64,000 nt of DNA from Halohasta litchfieldiae (GCF_002788215.1 NZ_CP024845.1:1922001-1986000); one strand, 5' to 3'; counted from the first letter of the stretch, positions 7,885 to 15,746 are shown. A program made the numbers and translations. The notes: generated from the sequence alone by a model not told the origin.

Positions 7885-8053
7885 ATTCGTACTGAGACAG
7901 TCGGATGCTAAATGTCTGAGGTTGCTCACAGAGATTATCGATCAATTCGTCATCAGAGGGTGAAAGTCACTTCTCGGTTTCGACGACGGAGATAAGACAC
8001 GAAGATACGATTGAGTCCACGGATTCAAGATATTTCTCCACGAATCGTCGCAT

Positions 8054-8413
8054 ATGATCGATGGTCCAAAAACCTCACCTTCGTTTCTCTCGTCGCTTCC
8101 GAGCCAACCCATTACCGACGACATCGTGAAGCAGATTGGCGAAAACGACAACCCAAAAATTCGCGGAGCTATGGGTTTTCCGGGATCATCCCCTGGCACG
8201 ATCGAAGCGTTCCTGCTGGATATGGAAGCGAAGACACATGTGATTGTCTTTGATCCAGGCGCGGAACAATGGCACGTTTACAAATCATTCGAAACCGAGG
8301 GGATGAGCCATCAACAGATGGTTGATTATGCGAGCGAACTCGCCAACGAGTGGCTCGCCCAAAGCCTCTCGGACCGCATCGCAGCCGCAGAAAACACTGA
8401 GCAGGACACATGA
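8054..8413 (+). CDS. Hypothetical protein, first gene of a two-gene operon
   Basis: 119 residues. The middle (THVIVFDPGAEQWHVYKSFE) and the C-terminal helix (MVDYASELANEWLAQSLSDR) look like a small compact domain. No recognised family. Its stop overlaps the start of the next gene as ATGA (8410-8413), so the two are translationally coupled and probably work together. The ATG at 8054 is the only reasonable start. Confidence 0.65.
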   Translation: MIDGPKTSPSFLSSLPSQPITDDIVKQIGENDNPKIRGAMGFPGSSPGTIEAFLLDMEAKTHVIVFDPGAEQWHVYKSFETEGMSHQQMVDYASELANEWLAQSLSDRIAAAENTEQDT

Positions 8414-8904
8414 TTCTCCGCTACTACGCTGATTCGGACGTCCGAGAATGGCACGACCATACGCTACGGCTCTTCCGAACGCTGTATGATACGCACGGCA
8501 TCGCTGTCGAGATCGACCGGATCGACGAGCAGCACGGGCCGATCACGGACTTCCCAGGCGAAATACGATACTCGACGCCCGAAGAGGTCTACGAGCGCGA
8601 TCTTAAACGCAACCGTGCTCTGAACCAAACTATCGACCAGACACCGTCAGAGGCGTTCAAACGCTACAGGAAACTCGATATCGCTGGAAACGTTGCGGTA
8701 GTCGATGATGAGGGAACTGTCCAATGGGCCTCAACACTGCCGGGCTACGCTGACGGCTATCGGCCAGGGGCTGCGTCACAGACTGCGATGGACTTCCTAG
8801 AGGATATTGCCACCGATCCAAGCAACCGTCTCTGCGTTGAGTGTCTCTCTCTGCTGGATGGCGACGAAACCTTCTGTCCGAACTGTGGCTACGAATTTCC
8901 ATAG
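8410..8904 (+). CDS. Hypothetical protein with C-terminal zinc ribbon
   Basis: 164 residues. A globular N-terminal ~125 residues begins MILRYYADSDVREWHDHTLR and contains LDIAGNVAVVDDEGTVQWAS; the fold resembles no family I can name, though the strand order could suit a thioredoxin-like fold. It ends in a zinc ribbon, CVECLSLLDGDETFCPNCGY, with two CxxC pairs. Coupled by an ATGA overlap to the gene before it. Role unknown; zinc ribbons of this size usually bind nucleic acid or protein partners. Confidence 0.65.
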   Translation: MILRYYADSDVREWHDHTLRLFRTLYDTHGIAVEIDRIDEQHGPITDFPGEIRYSTPEEVYERDLKRNRALNQTIDQTPSEAFKRYRKLDIAGNVAVVDDEGTVQWASTLPGYADGYRPGAASQTAMDFLEDIATDPSNRLCVECLSLLDGDETFCPNCGYEFP

Positions 8905-9192
8905 CGTACGCTATTGGATCGGGAGTATCGAACGCTGACTACCTAGTATCATACAGGATACATAAAAATGAGTAGCTCTATCAGCTGGTTTCACGCCATT
9001 AGCCCTTTACATTTGACCGCTTACAATGCGTACACTCTTGGAACGCAAGCGATGGGGTTGACGACCAGACCACGAGAAATGATATCCCGTGCCGCATTAA
9101 CATTCTCTGTGGAGCTACACACTAGACACGAATGGTCGCACACCTACAACGGTTTGTCTGCTTCACACTACTCTCGAAGTGTGACCCCACCC

Positions 9193-9556
9193 ACCCCGGA
9201 TTGTAAGTGTTCTCACGACTGTTAGGGTCCCTGGGGGACATACTGCCCAGAGATGTATTATATAAAAGCCGGGTGAATAGCTCCATATACACACCCCTAA
9301 TTGTAAGTGTAAACACACGCTTAAGAGCCGAGTTATGTGAAATTTCTAGCTTTAACTATACCCTGCTATACTACCTCTACCCATAACCATATATAATATA
9401 ATACAGATAGAAGTAGTTCCGACAACAAGACAGTGGGTTGACATTCGTGCAGAACCGGTCCTACCGTTTTGACTCATGGAACACTTACAATCCGGGGTGG
9501 GGGTGTTGAAGACAGATAGGAACAGATACAACACTTACAACACTTACAAGGTGGGG
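9193..9556. repeat. Origin iterons upstream of orc1/cdc6
   Basis: Copies of an origin box with consensus ACACTTACAATYNGGGGGTG. Two lie in reverse orientation (9193-9210 and 9291-9310), one forward at 9481-9500, and a double half-site at 9531-9556 (ACACTTACAA, then CACTTACAAGGTGGGG). The opposed orientation on either side of an AT-rich core is the usual layout of archaeal replication origins. The box resembles haloarchaeal ORBs in having a G-string, but its left half differs from the common TTCCANNGGAA type. Confidence 0.85.
9331..9420. other. AT-rich stretch, probable DNA unwinding element
   Basis: This segment (for example CCATATATAATATAATACAG near 9388-9407) is the most AT-rich part of the intergenic region and lies between the reverse iterons (9193, 9291) and the forward ones (9481, 9531). 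That is the expected place for the duplex-unwinding site. Confidence 0.6.
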
Positions 9557-9586
9557 TTTCAAGTACGTTGCCTAACACGACGTGAT

Positions 9587-10849
9587 ATGGACTCGCCATT
9601 CAAGGGTGCAAACGATATCTTTCAGACGAAGGAGCCCTTTGAAGAGGCATATCATCCTGAAGAGATCCTTGAACGGGACGAGGAGATCAAGACGTTTGCT
9701 GCGGCTTTACAAGACGTACTTGATGGCTTTGGGCCGCCTAACGTGTTTATTTACGGCCAGACAGGCGTCGGGAAAACTGCAACGACTCATAAGGTAACTG
9801 AGTATCTTGAGGCTGACGCCATAGAGGCCGGGGTGAACCTTACTGTCTTTAGCATCAACTGTAATAAGCGAGATACGACCTACAAAGTCATCACCCACCT
9901 CGCCAACGAACTCTACTCAGAAAAGACGTTCAAGCAAGGTCATCACCCAGATACACTCTGGGATCGTATCTATACCGCGCTCGACGAACTTGGGGGGAGT
10001 ATTCTTGTTGTCCTCGACGAGATCGACAAGCTCGGCGAAGATGAGGAGCTCCTCTATGAATTCCCTCGAGCGAATGCGATGGGCGAACTTGAGCACGCAA
10101 AGGTAGGCATTATCGGCATTAGTAATAATTTCAAATTCCGTGAGAGCCTTTCGCCCCGGGTCAAATCCACACTAACCGAACGAGAGATTCAGTTCTCGCC
10201 GTATGACGCAAATGAACTCCGAACGATCTTGAACTACTACGCAGATTTAGTTTTCTACGAGAACGTGCTTAGTGACGACGTTGTTCCCTTGTGCGCAGCT
10301 TTCACCGCCCAAGACACGGGTGATGCACGAATGGGACTTGATCTTTTGGAAACTGCTGGCGACATAGCTCGTCACGAGGACGCTGACCATGTTGTTGAAG
10401 AACACGTTCGGATCGCCCGCTCGCAAGTAGACCGGGCGAATACTGAGCGGATCGTTACCAATCGCCTGACTGTCCAAATGCAAACTGTGTTGGTTGCAAC
10501 GACGTTTCTTGATGTCGACCAGAGTACGGACGCCAAAGTCAAAACCATCTATTCGTTCTATAAGGATCTCTGCGATCGCCTCGATATCGATGTGCTTTCT
10601 GAATCCCGTGTGCGGGATCATCTAGACACGCTTGATATGTTTGGGCTTCTCGAAACGGAAGAAGTGAATCTCGGTCGTCGTGGCGGGCGGTCGTATATTT
10701 ATTCGATTGTGGATGAGCCACGAGTTGTCATCGAGACGCTCTACAATATGGACCGCTTCGAAAATCTCTTCGGTGACAGCGCCGAGGAGTTCCTAGACAC
10801 GTATGAGGTTGACACACGTAGCGATATTCAGACAAAGCTCGGTCTGTAA
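9587..10849 (+). CDS. orc1/cdc6: Orc1/Cdc6-family replication initiator
   Basis: 420 residues from ATG 9587. The AAA+ ATPase core has Walker A GQTGVGKT (residues 57-64), Walker B LVVLDEIDKL (~148-157) and sensor-like ISNNFKFRE with SPRVKSTL. A C-terminal winged helix (SESRVRDHLDTLDMFGLLET) binds origin DNA. Archaeal Orc1/Cdc6 proteins recognise origin boxes and open the adjacent AT-rich DNA. Here the gene is bracketed by iterons at 9193-9556 and 10859-10982, so it most likely initiates replication of this plasmid-derived unit. Earlier in-frame starts run through the iterons and are rejected. Iterons right over the promoter suggest self-repression. Confidence 0.92.
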   Translation: MDSPFKGANDIFQTKEPFEEAYHPEEILERDEEIKTFAAALQDVLDGFGPPNVFIYGQTGVGKTATTHKVTEYLEADAIEAGVNLTVFSINCNKRDTTYKVITHLANELYSEKTFKQGHHPDTLWDRIYTALDELGGSILVVLDEIDKLGEDEELLYEFPRANAMGELEHAKVGIIGISNNFKFRESLSPRVKSTLTEREIQFSPYDANELRTILNYYADLVFYENVLSDDVVPLCAAFTAQDTGDARMGLDLLETAGDIARHEDADHVVEEHVRIARSQVDRANTERIVTNRLTVQMQTVLVATTFLDVDQSTDAKVKTIYSFYKDLCDRLDIDVLSESRVRDHLDTLDMFGLLETEEVNLGRRGGRSYIYSIVDEPRVVIETLYNMDRFENLFGDSAEEFLDTYEVDTRSDIQTKLGL

Positions 10850-10858
10850 GCACCAGAT

Positions 10859-10982
10859 ACACTTACAATCTGGAGAGCGGACCACCAGTCAAACACTTAC
10901 AATTGGGGGTGTGTAGCGACCGTGAACTCTTACAATATGGGGGTCGGCGCTCGGTAGAACACTTACAATTGGGGGTGTGTAC
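10859..10982 (+). repeat. Origin iterons downstream of orc1/cdc6
   Basis: Four forward boxes: 10859-10873 (ACACTTACAATCTGG), 10893-10915 and 10959-10982 (both ACACTTACAATTGGGGGTGT) and 10925-10946 (AACTCTTACAATATGGGGGT). A truncated unit TTGGGGTGTGTAACGA lies at 11350-11365, just before the Doc-like gene. All four face away from the initiator gene. Iterons on both sides of the gene could serve replication, copy control or partition. Confidence 0.85.
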
Positions 10983-11268
10983 GAGATCCTGTTCTATCCC
11001 GTGATCTCTACGAGCGATACGTGAAGATCTGCGGCCGTCTCGACGCTGATAGCGTGAGTGAACGTCGTGTCCGTGACCACCTCTCGGATATGAATATGCT
11101 CGGACTGATCAACCTCTATGAACGGAACGAGGGGCTCTCAGCTGGTCGGTATCACGAATACGAGCTTGATGTCCCGTCGAAACGACACGTTTTGAAGAGC
11201 TCGCGAACATCATCCAGTCGACAGCCGACGATAACAATCTGCTTCAGTCGGATATCTCCGACTATTGA
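10982..11268 (+). pseudogene. Frameshifted C-terminal fragment of a second Orc1/Cdc6
   Basis: The frame RDPVLSRDLYERY...ICGRLDADSVSERRVRDHLS...MLGLINL matches the winged-helix end of the intact initiator (FYKDLCDRLDIDVLSESRVRDHLD...MFGLLET). It begins immediately at the last iteron with no ATPase domain. Near 11185 the frame slips; the continuation TRFEELANIIQSTADDNNLL...SDY to the stop at 11266-11268 is in another frame. So an initiator gene was lost by recombination at an iteron, then decayed. Confidence 0.85.
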
Positions 11269-11365
11269 ACGCAGTTTTCTGCGAGGCTAGATAGCTGATG
11301 AGGAACCGGATACGCATGTCCCCCCCACAAGTAATGTAGATCGAATGAGTTGGGGTGTGTAACGA

Positions 11366-11866
11366 ATGACAGACTCGACGGATCCAGCCCCTCGTATCAC
11401 GGATCTTTCGTCGATCGAGCCGGAGAACTTCAAATTCCGGAATACGCAATTTCTGAGAGCAGACGGCCATCACTACGACAATCCACACGACGAGTCGTTC
11501 CTTGAACAGCGAAAGGAGATCTGGCGAGTGAGAAACGGCGATCTCGAACGGGTTCTCGAGGAGTTCCCAACTGATCGGCCGCTTCCCGAACAGTGCGCGC
11601 TCTGGATACACGCGCTCGTAGGGAAACACTTCTTCCCGGATGCGAACCACCGTACTGCGATCGTTACATTGCGAAAGCTGCTCCGTGACAACGGGATGGA
11701 ACCGGGAGAATGGTCGACGGAGCGGGTCAAACGGGTACGGGCTGAGTCACACGACGTTCGAAGAGAGATACCTCCCATCCATCTCGACGGGTTGTATGAA
11801 AAAGACGAACTGTATCGCGTCTGGCTTCAGTTCTTCGGCGAGGTCCTTCCTGAAGAGTATCGCTGA
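11366..11866 (+). CDS. Fic/Doc-family protein with variant active-site motif
   Basis: 166 residues. The central helix-loop HFFPDANHRTA (residues ~88-98) corresponds to the Fic/Doc motif HxFx(D/N)(A/G)NxR, with His88 and Arg96 kept. Fic proteins attach AMP or phosphate to target proteins; Doc toxins inactivate EF-Tu. The N-terminal part (LSSIEPENFKFRNTQFLRAD) may hold the regulatory region. No classical antitoxin gene lies beside it, but a 32-residue acidic ORF follows on the other strand. The message starts next to a truncated iteron, so the locus may serve plasmid maintenance. The DANHR variant is closer to Doc than to AMPylating Fic. Confidence 0.75.
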   Translation: MTDSTDPAPRITDLSSIEPENFKFRNTQFLRADGHHYDNPHDESFLEQRKEIWRVRNGDLERVLEEFPTDRPLPEQCALWIHALVGKHFFPDANHRTAIVTLRKLLRDNGMEPGEWSTERVKRVRAESHDVRREIPPIHLDGLYEKDELYRVWLQFFGEVLPEEYR

Positions 11867-11965
11867 TTACTCGTCGTCGTCGGTGTCGTTGTCTGCGAGC
11901 GCCTCGTACAGTTCCTCGTTCTCCTCGACGTCTTTCGCCATCTCTCGCTCACTGTCCCAGTTCAT
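11867..11965 (-). CDS. Tiny acidic ORF opposite the Doc/Fic gene
   Basis: 32 residues (MNWDSEREMAKDVEENEELY then a DDDE tail), too short for most gene finders. Its stop is directly adjacent to the stop of the Doc/Fic gene (11866/11867), and it has the acidic composition of halophile proteins. It may be an antitoxin-sized peptide or simply chance. Upstream bases on the minus strand include an AT-rich run (ACCTAGATAACGGTATACG) that could be a promoter. Confidence 0.4.
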   Translation of the reverse strand: MNWDSEREMAKDVEENEELYEALADNDTDDDE

Positions 11966-12077
11966 CGTATACCGTTATCTAGGTGTGCGTACAGTGAAAA
12001 GCGTATCTCTCCCCGAGATGCTCGTTAGTCGACGTCGACCGTGGCGTGTTCTCCTCGTTACGTCGACCGACTCACCG

Positions 12078-12425
12078 CTACTCACTTCTTGGTTTCCCGA
12101 TGTACTCCGATTTCATCGTCCCATTTTCACGATAATAGCGATAGAGATACGGGCCGTGTATATCCGCGGGATCTCCGCTGGTGCACTTGCAACTGTCGTC
12201 GCCACAGGTGACTTTCTCTTTGACGACGGTTCCGTTGTCCCCGCTATCGGGCTCGTCGACGGGCTCGGCAGCCTCGGGCAGTTCGTCGGCGTCAACTGAC
12301 TGGTCGCGATACTCGATGAGTGACTCAACGTAGCTCTGTATCTCGTAGAGTGTCTCTGTATCCTGCTTTGGGAGCCCTTCCGCGAGATACTTCGGGAGCG
12401 AGGTGGGTGGTGACGGCTGCTCCAT
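12078..12425 (-). CDS. Small DUF6788-like protein with Cys motif
   Basis: 115 residues. The N-terminus predicts helices (LPKYLAEGLPKQDTETLYEI), then an acidic linker and a C-terminal motif KVTCGDDSCKCTSG...HGPYLYRYYRENG...SEYIGK. That C-terminal block, with three Cys and the HGPYxYxYYR segment, is what I associate with DUF6788 proteins, common in archaea next to mobile DNA. Function unknown. A 9-bp inverted repeat (12427-12474) covers its promoter region and may be an operator. Confidence 0.7.
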   Translation of the reverse strand: MEQPSPPTSLPKYLAEGLPKQDTETLYEIQSYVESLIEYRDQSVDADELPEAAEPVDEPDSGDNGTVVKEKVTCGDDSCKCTSGDPADIHGPYLYRYYRENGTMKSEYIGKPRSE

Positions 12426-12426
12426 G

Positions 12427-12474
12427 CCTTATGTAACAATTGGAGCCACTTTAGCCCTCAGATGCTACATAAGG
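12427..12474. repeat. Inverted repeat CCTTATGTA / TACATAAGG
   Basis: Arms at 12427-12435 and 12466-12474 with a 30-bp spacer, starting two bases before the ATG of the gene at 12078-12425. Position over the promoter/start suggests a regulator-binding site. The long spacer is reminiscent of the TTAACCAAC repeats, but the arms differ. Confidence 0.6.
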
Positions 12475-12512
12475 TATTGGACTCCTTCCACCAACTGTGA
12501 GCCCTTCAGCAA

Positions 12513-12668
12513 TTACTCCAGGTCGTAGGCCGCAATCTCGTGAGAGCCACACTGTGGACATTCAGCGACGTCCTTCTCCACGCTGTATCCACAGTGACGG
12601 CACTCGTGGTGCGCTGTCGATGACGAGTCAAGCCTGACGATCTGTTGAATGAACTGTTTACTGAGCAT
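12513..12668 (-). CDS. Small zinc-ribbon protein (rubrerythrin-like domain)
   Basis: 51 residues from ATG 12666-12668. It ends ECRHCGYSVEKDVAECPQCG, a two-CxxC zinc ribbon of the kind annotated in haloarchaea as rubrerythrin-like domain protein. Its start overlaps the stop of the preceding gene by 11 bases (ATGCTCAGTAA), so the two are translationally coupled. Longer upstream frames are shadows of that gene. Role unknown. Confidence 0.7.
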   Translation of the reverse strand: MLSKQFIQQIVRLDSSSTAHHECRHCGYSVEKDVAECPQCGSHEIAAYDLE

Positions 12669-12825
12669 TGGTGGGGTCAACGATCTCGCCACAGCTTGGA
12701 CATTCGGCCCACACGCACGGGTCACCGCCAGCAGTCTCATAGTGGATGATTGCGTGCCTACCCGTGACTGTCTCGCCGCAGAACGAGCAGTCGCCACGGA
12801 CTGTCTCTGGGTCATCAGGTGTCAT
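12658..12825 (-). CDS. Small putative zinc-binding protein (DUF7837-like)
   Basis: 55 residues from ATG 12823-12825 (MTPDDPETVRGDCSFCGETV), with CSFC and CPSC pairs separated by ~30 residues. It resembles haloarchaeal DUF7837 putative zinc-binding proteins. GTGAG just before the ATG could act as a ribosome site; the longer frame to 12930 has no better start. Coupled to the zinc-ribbon gene at 12513. Confidence 0.65.
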   Translation of the reverse strand: MTPDDPETVRGDCSFCGETVTGRHAIIHYETAGGDPCVWAECPSCGEIVDPTNAQ

Positions 12826-13083
12826 TCTCACGAGTTCACGGGCTACTTCGAGGGAGAGAGGGAGCGTGTGACACTGCTTTAGAGCTGGTCCGGTCGGTGA
12901 GACTGACCCAGCTTTGCTCCCTCTCTTCAAAATTAGAGACTCTGTGGCTTATAGTTCGGGCAAGCAGAGTGGAAGTACTTCTCCGAGGCGGGTGCCTGAC
13001 TGTGAGTCGTGAGTGGCCATCACGCAGCTGTGGTCACTAACGACGATGTGTCGGTACCTAGGCTGTCCTCACCGCTGTCTGTA

Positions 13084-13179
13084 GTTTTCTGCGCCCCGTG
13101 GAATACGCCCTTGACAGAAATTAAGACGCTCTCGACGGAGGTGAGAATGCGCCTTCGCCCCTCTGCGGGCGCAGAAAAC
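13084..13179. repeat. 96-bp segment bounded by 13-bp inverted repeats
   Basis: GTTTTCTGCGCCC at 13084-13096 is perfectly complementary to 13167-13179. Each end looks like the T-tract plus GC stem of the leader elements described here, one in each direction, and the right end abuts the TTAACCAAC repeat at 13180. No gene lies inside. It could be a miniature mobile element or two leader elements fused by deletion. The wider interval 12826-13226 has no other recognisable content. Confidence 0.6.
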
Positions 13180-13221
13180 TTAACCAACGAAAGAGGGAGA
13201 TCCCAGCAATCTGTTGGTTAA
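13180..13221. repeat. Inverted repeat TTAACCAAC / GTTGGTTAA (copy 2)
   Basis: Nine-base arms at 13180-13188 and 13213-13221 around a 24-bp spacer. It starts 5 bases after the stop of the ArdC-like gene (13227). Confidence 0.8.
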
Positions 13222-13226
13222 CCAGT

Positions 13227-14165
13227 TTAGCGAGCAGGTGGCTCTTCGAGCACGTCGATGAGTTCCTCTGCCGTCCGACTGATCCGTCCAAGCCGCTCGC
13301 GAACGACCTCGGGATCGTCCGACTCCCAGGCTGCGAGGTAGAATGCCGACCCACTGGTGTCGAGTCCGCAGTAGCGCCCGACGACGTACGCGACGGCTTC
13401 GGCCTCGACTTCGCGTTTCGACCGCTCGGTGTCGTCGTCGACGTCGAAGTGGAGCAAGGCGTGGGCGTACTCGTGGATCAGCGTCCGCGCGAGGTCGGCC
13501 TCGTTCTCCCGATCGCGCACCTCGACGAGCGGCTGGACGTCGACGAGGCTCAGCTGCTCGCAGATACCCTTCGCCTCCCCGTGCGTCCACTCCTCGGCTG
13601 GAACGATCCGCACCGTCACGCCGATCTCGTCAGCAGCGTCGGTCAATTGGCTAACAAGGTCGCCGGCGTCCCCGGTCGCCTCTGTGTCGAGGTCGGGGAG
13701 CGGCTCACCGTCGGTCTGGGAGATGTCAAACACCGATGCGGGTCTGAATCCAACGAGTCCCTTCGACCACTCTTCAGGCGGTGTCTCGTCGTAGTCACAG
13801 TCACTGTTCTCGTGGTAGCTCGGCGAGTTCTCGCACTCCGGGCACTGTTTCGTGATGATCGGTGCCCAGATCCAGATGGCCGACTCGCCCTCCGTGACGT
13901 GGCGGTCGAACTCCTCCTGCCACGTCCGGTAGCCCGCCACCCGGCTCGCTTCTGGATACTGGCGCTTGATGAGGAGCGTATTCCGGTAGGAGTAGTCGTG
14001 GAAGCGACTCTGGACGTCGAGCCACTCCTGGAACTCTTCGCTGGCCTGCGCGTCGTCGACGCCGGCGACGAGCTCGTCGATCCACTGTTCGATCGTACTG
14101 TTCATCTCGTCGTCTCGCGTGTCGGTCTCCTCGAAGGAGACCGACGAGGTACTAGTCGTAGCCAT
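13227..14165 (-). CDS. ArdC-like antirestriction protein with metallopeptidase motif
   Basis: 312 residues from ATG 14163-14165. The N-terminal ~150 residues match the ArdC single-strand DNA-binding domain (EFQEWLDVQSRFHDYSYRNT, ... VAGYRTWQEEFDR ... AIWIWAPI). A zinc-binding segment CPEC...CDYD follows, then a zincin motif LIHEYAHALLH (HExxH) near residue 230. ArdC proteins enter with incoming plasmid DNA and protect it from restriction. A GGTGA ribosome site lies 6 bases before the ATG, and a T-tract/hairpin leader is at 14211-14241. Plasmid establishment is the likely role. Confidence 0.88.
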   Translation of the reverse strand: MATTSTSSVSFEETDTRDDEMNSTIEQWIDELVAGVDDAQASEEFQEWLDVQSRFHDYSYRNTLLIKRQYPEASRVAGYRTWQEEFDRHVTEGESAIWIWAPIITKQCPECENSPSYHENSDCDYDETPPEEWSKGLVGFRPASVFDISQTDGEPLPDLDTEATGDAGDLVSQLTDAADEIGVTVRIVPAEEWTHGEAKGICEQLSLVDVQPLVEVRDRENEADLARTLIHEYAHALLHFDVDDDTERSKREVEAEAVAYVVGRYCGLDTSGSAFYLAAWESDDPEVVRERLGRISRTAEELIDVLEEPPAR

Positions 14166-14210
14166 TGTGTTCACCGAATCAAGTTCACGGCGACTGCGTC
14201 TGTTCAGGAC

Positions 14211-14241
14211 GCGCCGCACCCCCTCTGGGGCGCACAAAAAA
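14211..14241 (-). promoter_or_regulatory. T-tract/hairpin leader element (ArdC-like gene)
   Basis: Coding strand: TTTTTT, then stem GCGCC/GGCGC (14229-14233 and 14211-14215) with a loop containing AGAGGGGGTG. It lies 12 bases after the stop of 14254-14601 and 45 before the ArdC ATG. Confidence 0.7.
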
Positions 14242-14253
14242 CCGCTCTCGCGG

Positions 14254-14601
14254 TTACCGGAGTTCGTGGGGTTCGTCAGCGAAGCCGACCGTGACGAGGT
14301 ACTCGAGGAACTCGTCGAAGCGCTCAACGTCGCTGGGCGTGTCGGTCGCGAGGTGCCGCGCCCACTCGATAGCCCATCGAAAGGCGGGATCCGTGCCGCC
14401 CTTGCCGTGAATGTACCACCACCGGGCCGCTTTCAGCACGACCAGCGGATTCGTCGGCGGCTGCTCACCGGCGAGCCCACGGGTGATGGATTCGATTTCG
14501 TCGGGGACGTCGGCGGGATCGACCTCCGCTGATTGCGTGTTGTCGATATCGACCGGGATCTCGTCGATCGAGACGGTGTCGGGACTCTGTTGTTGACTCA
14601 C
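14254..14601 (-). CDS. Hypothetical plasmid protein
   Basis: 115 residues, starting at GTG 14599-14601 with a GAGGTGA ribosome site seven bases upstream. An acidic, disordered first half is followed by a helical domain with conserved-looking aromatic text (LVVLKAARWWYIHGKGG ... WAIEWARHLATDTPSDVE). It sits between the DUF6610 and ArdC-like genes in one co-directional run. I do not recognise a function. Confidence 0.7.
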   Translation of the reverse strand: MSQQQSPDTVSIDEIPVDIDNTQSAEVDPADVPDEIESITRGLAGEQPPTNPLVVLKAARWWYIHGKGGTDPAFRWAIEWARHLATDTPSDVERFDEFLEYLVTVGFADEPHELR

Positions 14602-14631
14602 TGGAAGTCACCTCTGAGAGCTTTCGAAGGA

Positions 14632-14660
14632 GCCCTCGCCCTCTCTGGGGGCACGAAAAA
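14632..14660 (-). promoter_or_regulatory. T-tract/hairpin leader element (gene 14254-14601)
   Basis: Coding strand: TTTTTCGT, then stem GCCC/GGGC (14649-14652 and 14632-14635) with loop CCAGAGAGGGCGA. It starts 12 bases after the DUF6610 stop (14673). Confidence 0.65.
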
Positions 14661-14672
14661 CAGGTCGCGAAG

Positions 14673-15674
14673 TCACGTCGGCGGGCGGTAGACGCTCTGC
14701 TCGCCGGCGATCTCCTCCAGGTTGTTCCGGTGACGGTGGCTGAAGTAGCACTCGTAGCTGCAGTATCCACAGATGGCGCCGGTATCGTACTCGGCGACGT
14801 ACGGGCCGCGGCGGGTTCGCCAGACGTTCGTCCCGCACTCGGAACAGGCGGCGTCCTCAAGATCGGCAGGACTCGGGCCCTCGTACTCGACGTTGAGCCC
14901 CTGGTCTTGCGGTGTCGTTTCGGGCCAGATTCCGTGGGCCCTCCAAAACTCACGGACGCGGGCGAGGCTGTGACGCACCGTCTTTCGCACGGTGACGTGG
15001 TCGGCGTCGCGACCGCTGTCGTCCCAGCCGTCGGCCGTCCAGAACTCACCGAACTGCGCGCCGCGATGCAGCCCGTTCCAGTCGACGCCGACGATGTCGG
15101 CCGGTGGCTCGTCGGTGAGTGTCGGTCTGGTCAACTGTCGAATGGCGTCGAGCTGCTTTGGCGGACTCCCACCGAGGATGTGGACGCGCCGCCCTCTCCA
15201 ATCGGCTGGGTCGGAGAACTCGTGGGCCAGGCGGTCGGCGTATCCCCGTGAATACCCGAGGACGAGGGTCTCAGGGATCGCGTCGATCACCGCCTGTGAC
15301 TTCGGGACGACGATGAGCTCGGCCTCGGGATAGCTCGCTTGGATCTCACGAGCAGCAGCGACGTGGGCGTCGACATCGTCGATTTCATCGACGTCCCCGA
15401 TGACCCCGACCTCTGGTTCGTACTCGAAAAAGCGGTCGACGAACCGCTTCAGATCGGGATTCCGGAAATCATTGTCGAGCATCCCTACGGGAAGGTTGAG
15501 GTCCTGATACTGCGTCTCTTGGTACCCGCAGTCCTCGCGAAAGCCGGGAAGGAAGCCGAGTTCGACAGCGTCGACGACAAAGGGCGCTCGATGCAGAAAC
15601 GCCACGTAGTCAGCTTGTCTGGCGGCGGCGATTTCGCGGGCGGTGCTGGCGCTGGAGCTCAGCTCGAGGGACAT
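14673..15674 (-). CDS. DUF6610-family plasmid protein
   Basis: 333 residues from ATG 15672-15674. I recognise it as DUF6610, a family common on haloarchaeal plasmids. The first two thirds look like an alpha/beta fold (ADYVAFLHRAPFVVDAVELG, ... EVGVIGDVDEID ... ELIVVPKSQAVIDAIPETLV) that resembles a radical-SAM/TIM-like or Tgt-like barrel without its catalytic residues; a part reads GRRVHILGGSPPKQLDAIRQ. The C-terminus carries a treble-clef style zinc site CSECG...CGYCSYECYFSHRHR. Nucleic-acid binding is plausible, activity unknown. A leader hairpin (15703-15731) precedes it. Confidence 0.75.
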   Translation of the reverse strand: MSLELSSSASTAREIAAARQADYVAFLHRAPFVVDAVELGFLPGFREDCGYQETQYQDLNLPVGMLDNDFRNPDLKRFVDRFFEYEPEVGVIGDVDEIDDVDAHVAAAREIQASYPEAELIVVPKSQAVIDAIPETLVLGYSRGYADRLAHEFSDPADWRGRRVHILGGSPPKQLDAIRQLTRPTLTDEPPADIVGVDWNGLHRGAQFGEFWTADGWDDSGRDADHVTVRKTVRHSLARVREFWRAHGIWPETTPQDQGLNVEYEGPSPADLEDAACSECGTNVWRTRRGPYVAEYDTGAICGYCSYECYFSHRHRNNLEEIAGEQSVYRPPT

Positions 15675-15702
15675 GATTAGGCTCGCGAGGCCGCTGCTGG
15701 CT

Positions 15703-15731
15703 GCCCTGCACCCTTTCAGGGGCCCGAAAAA
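15703..15731 (-). promoter_or_regulatory. T-tract/hairpin leader element (DUF6610 gene)
   Basis: Coding strand: TTTTTCGGG, then stem CCCTG/CAGGG (15717-15721 and 15704-15708) with loop AAAGGGTG, 29 bases before the ATG at 15674. Confidence 0.7.
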
Positions 15732-15746
15732 CCGAGGCATAGTCTG

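Noticed and set aside
8968-9225. Short plus-strand frame in the origin region
   Set aside because: Overlaps iterons and has atypical composition for a haloarchaeal protein.
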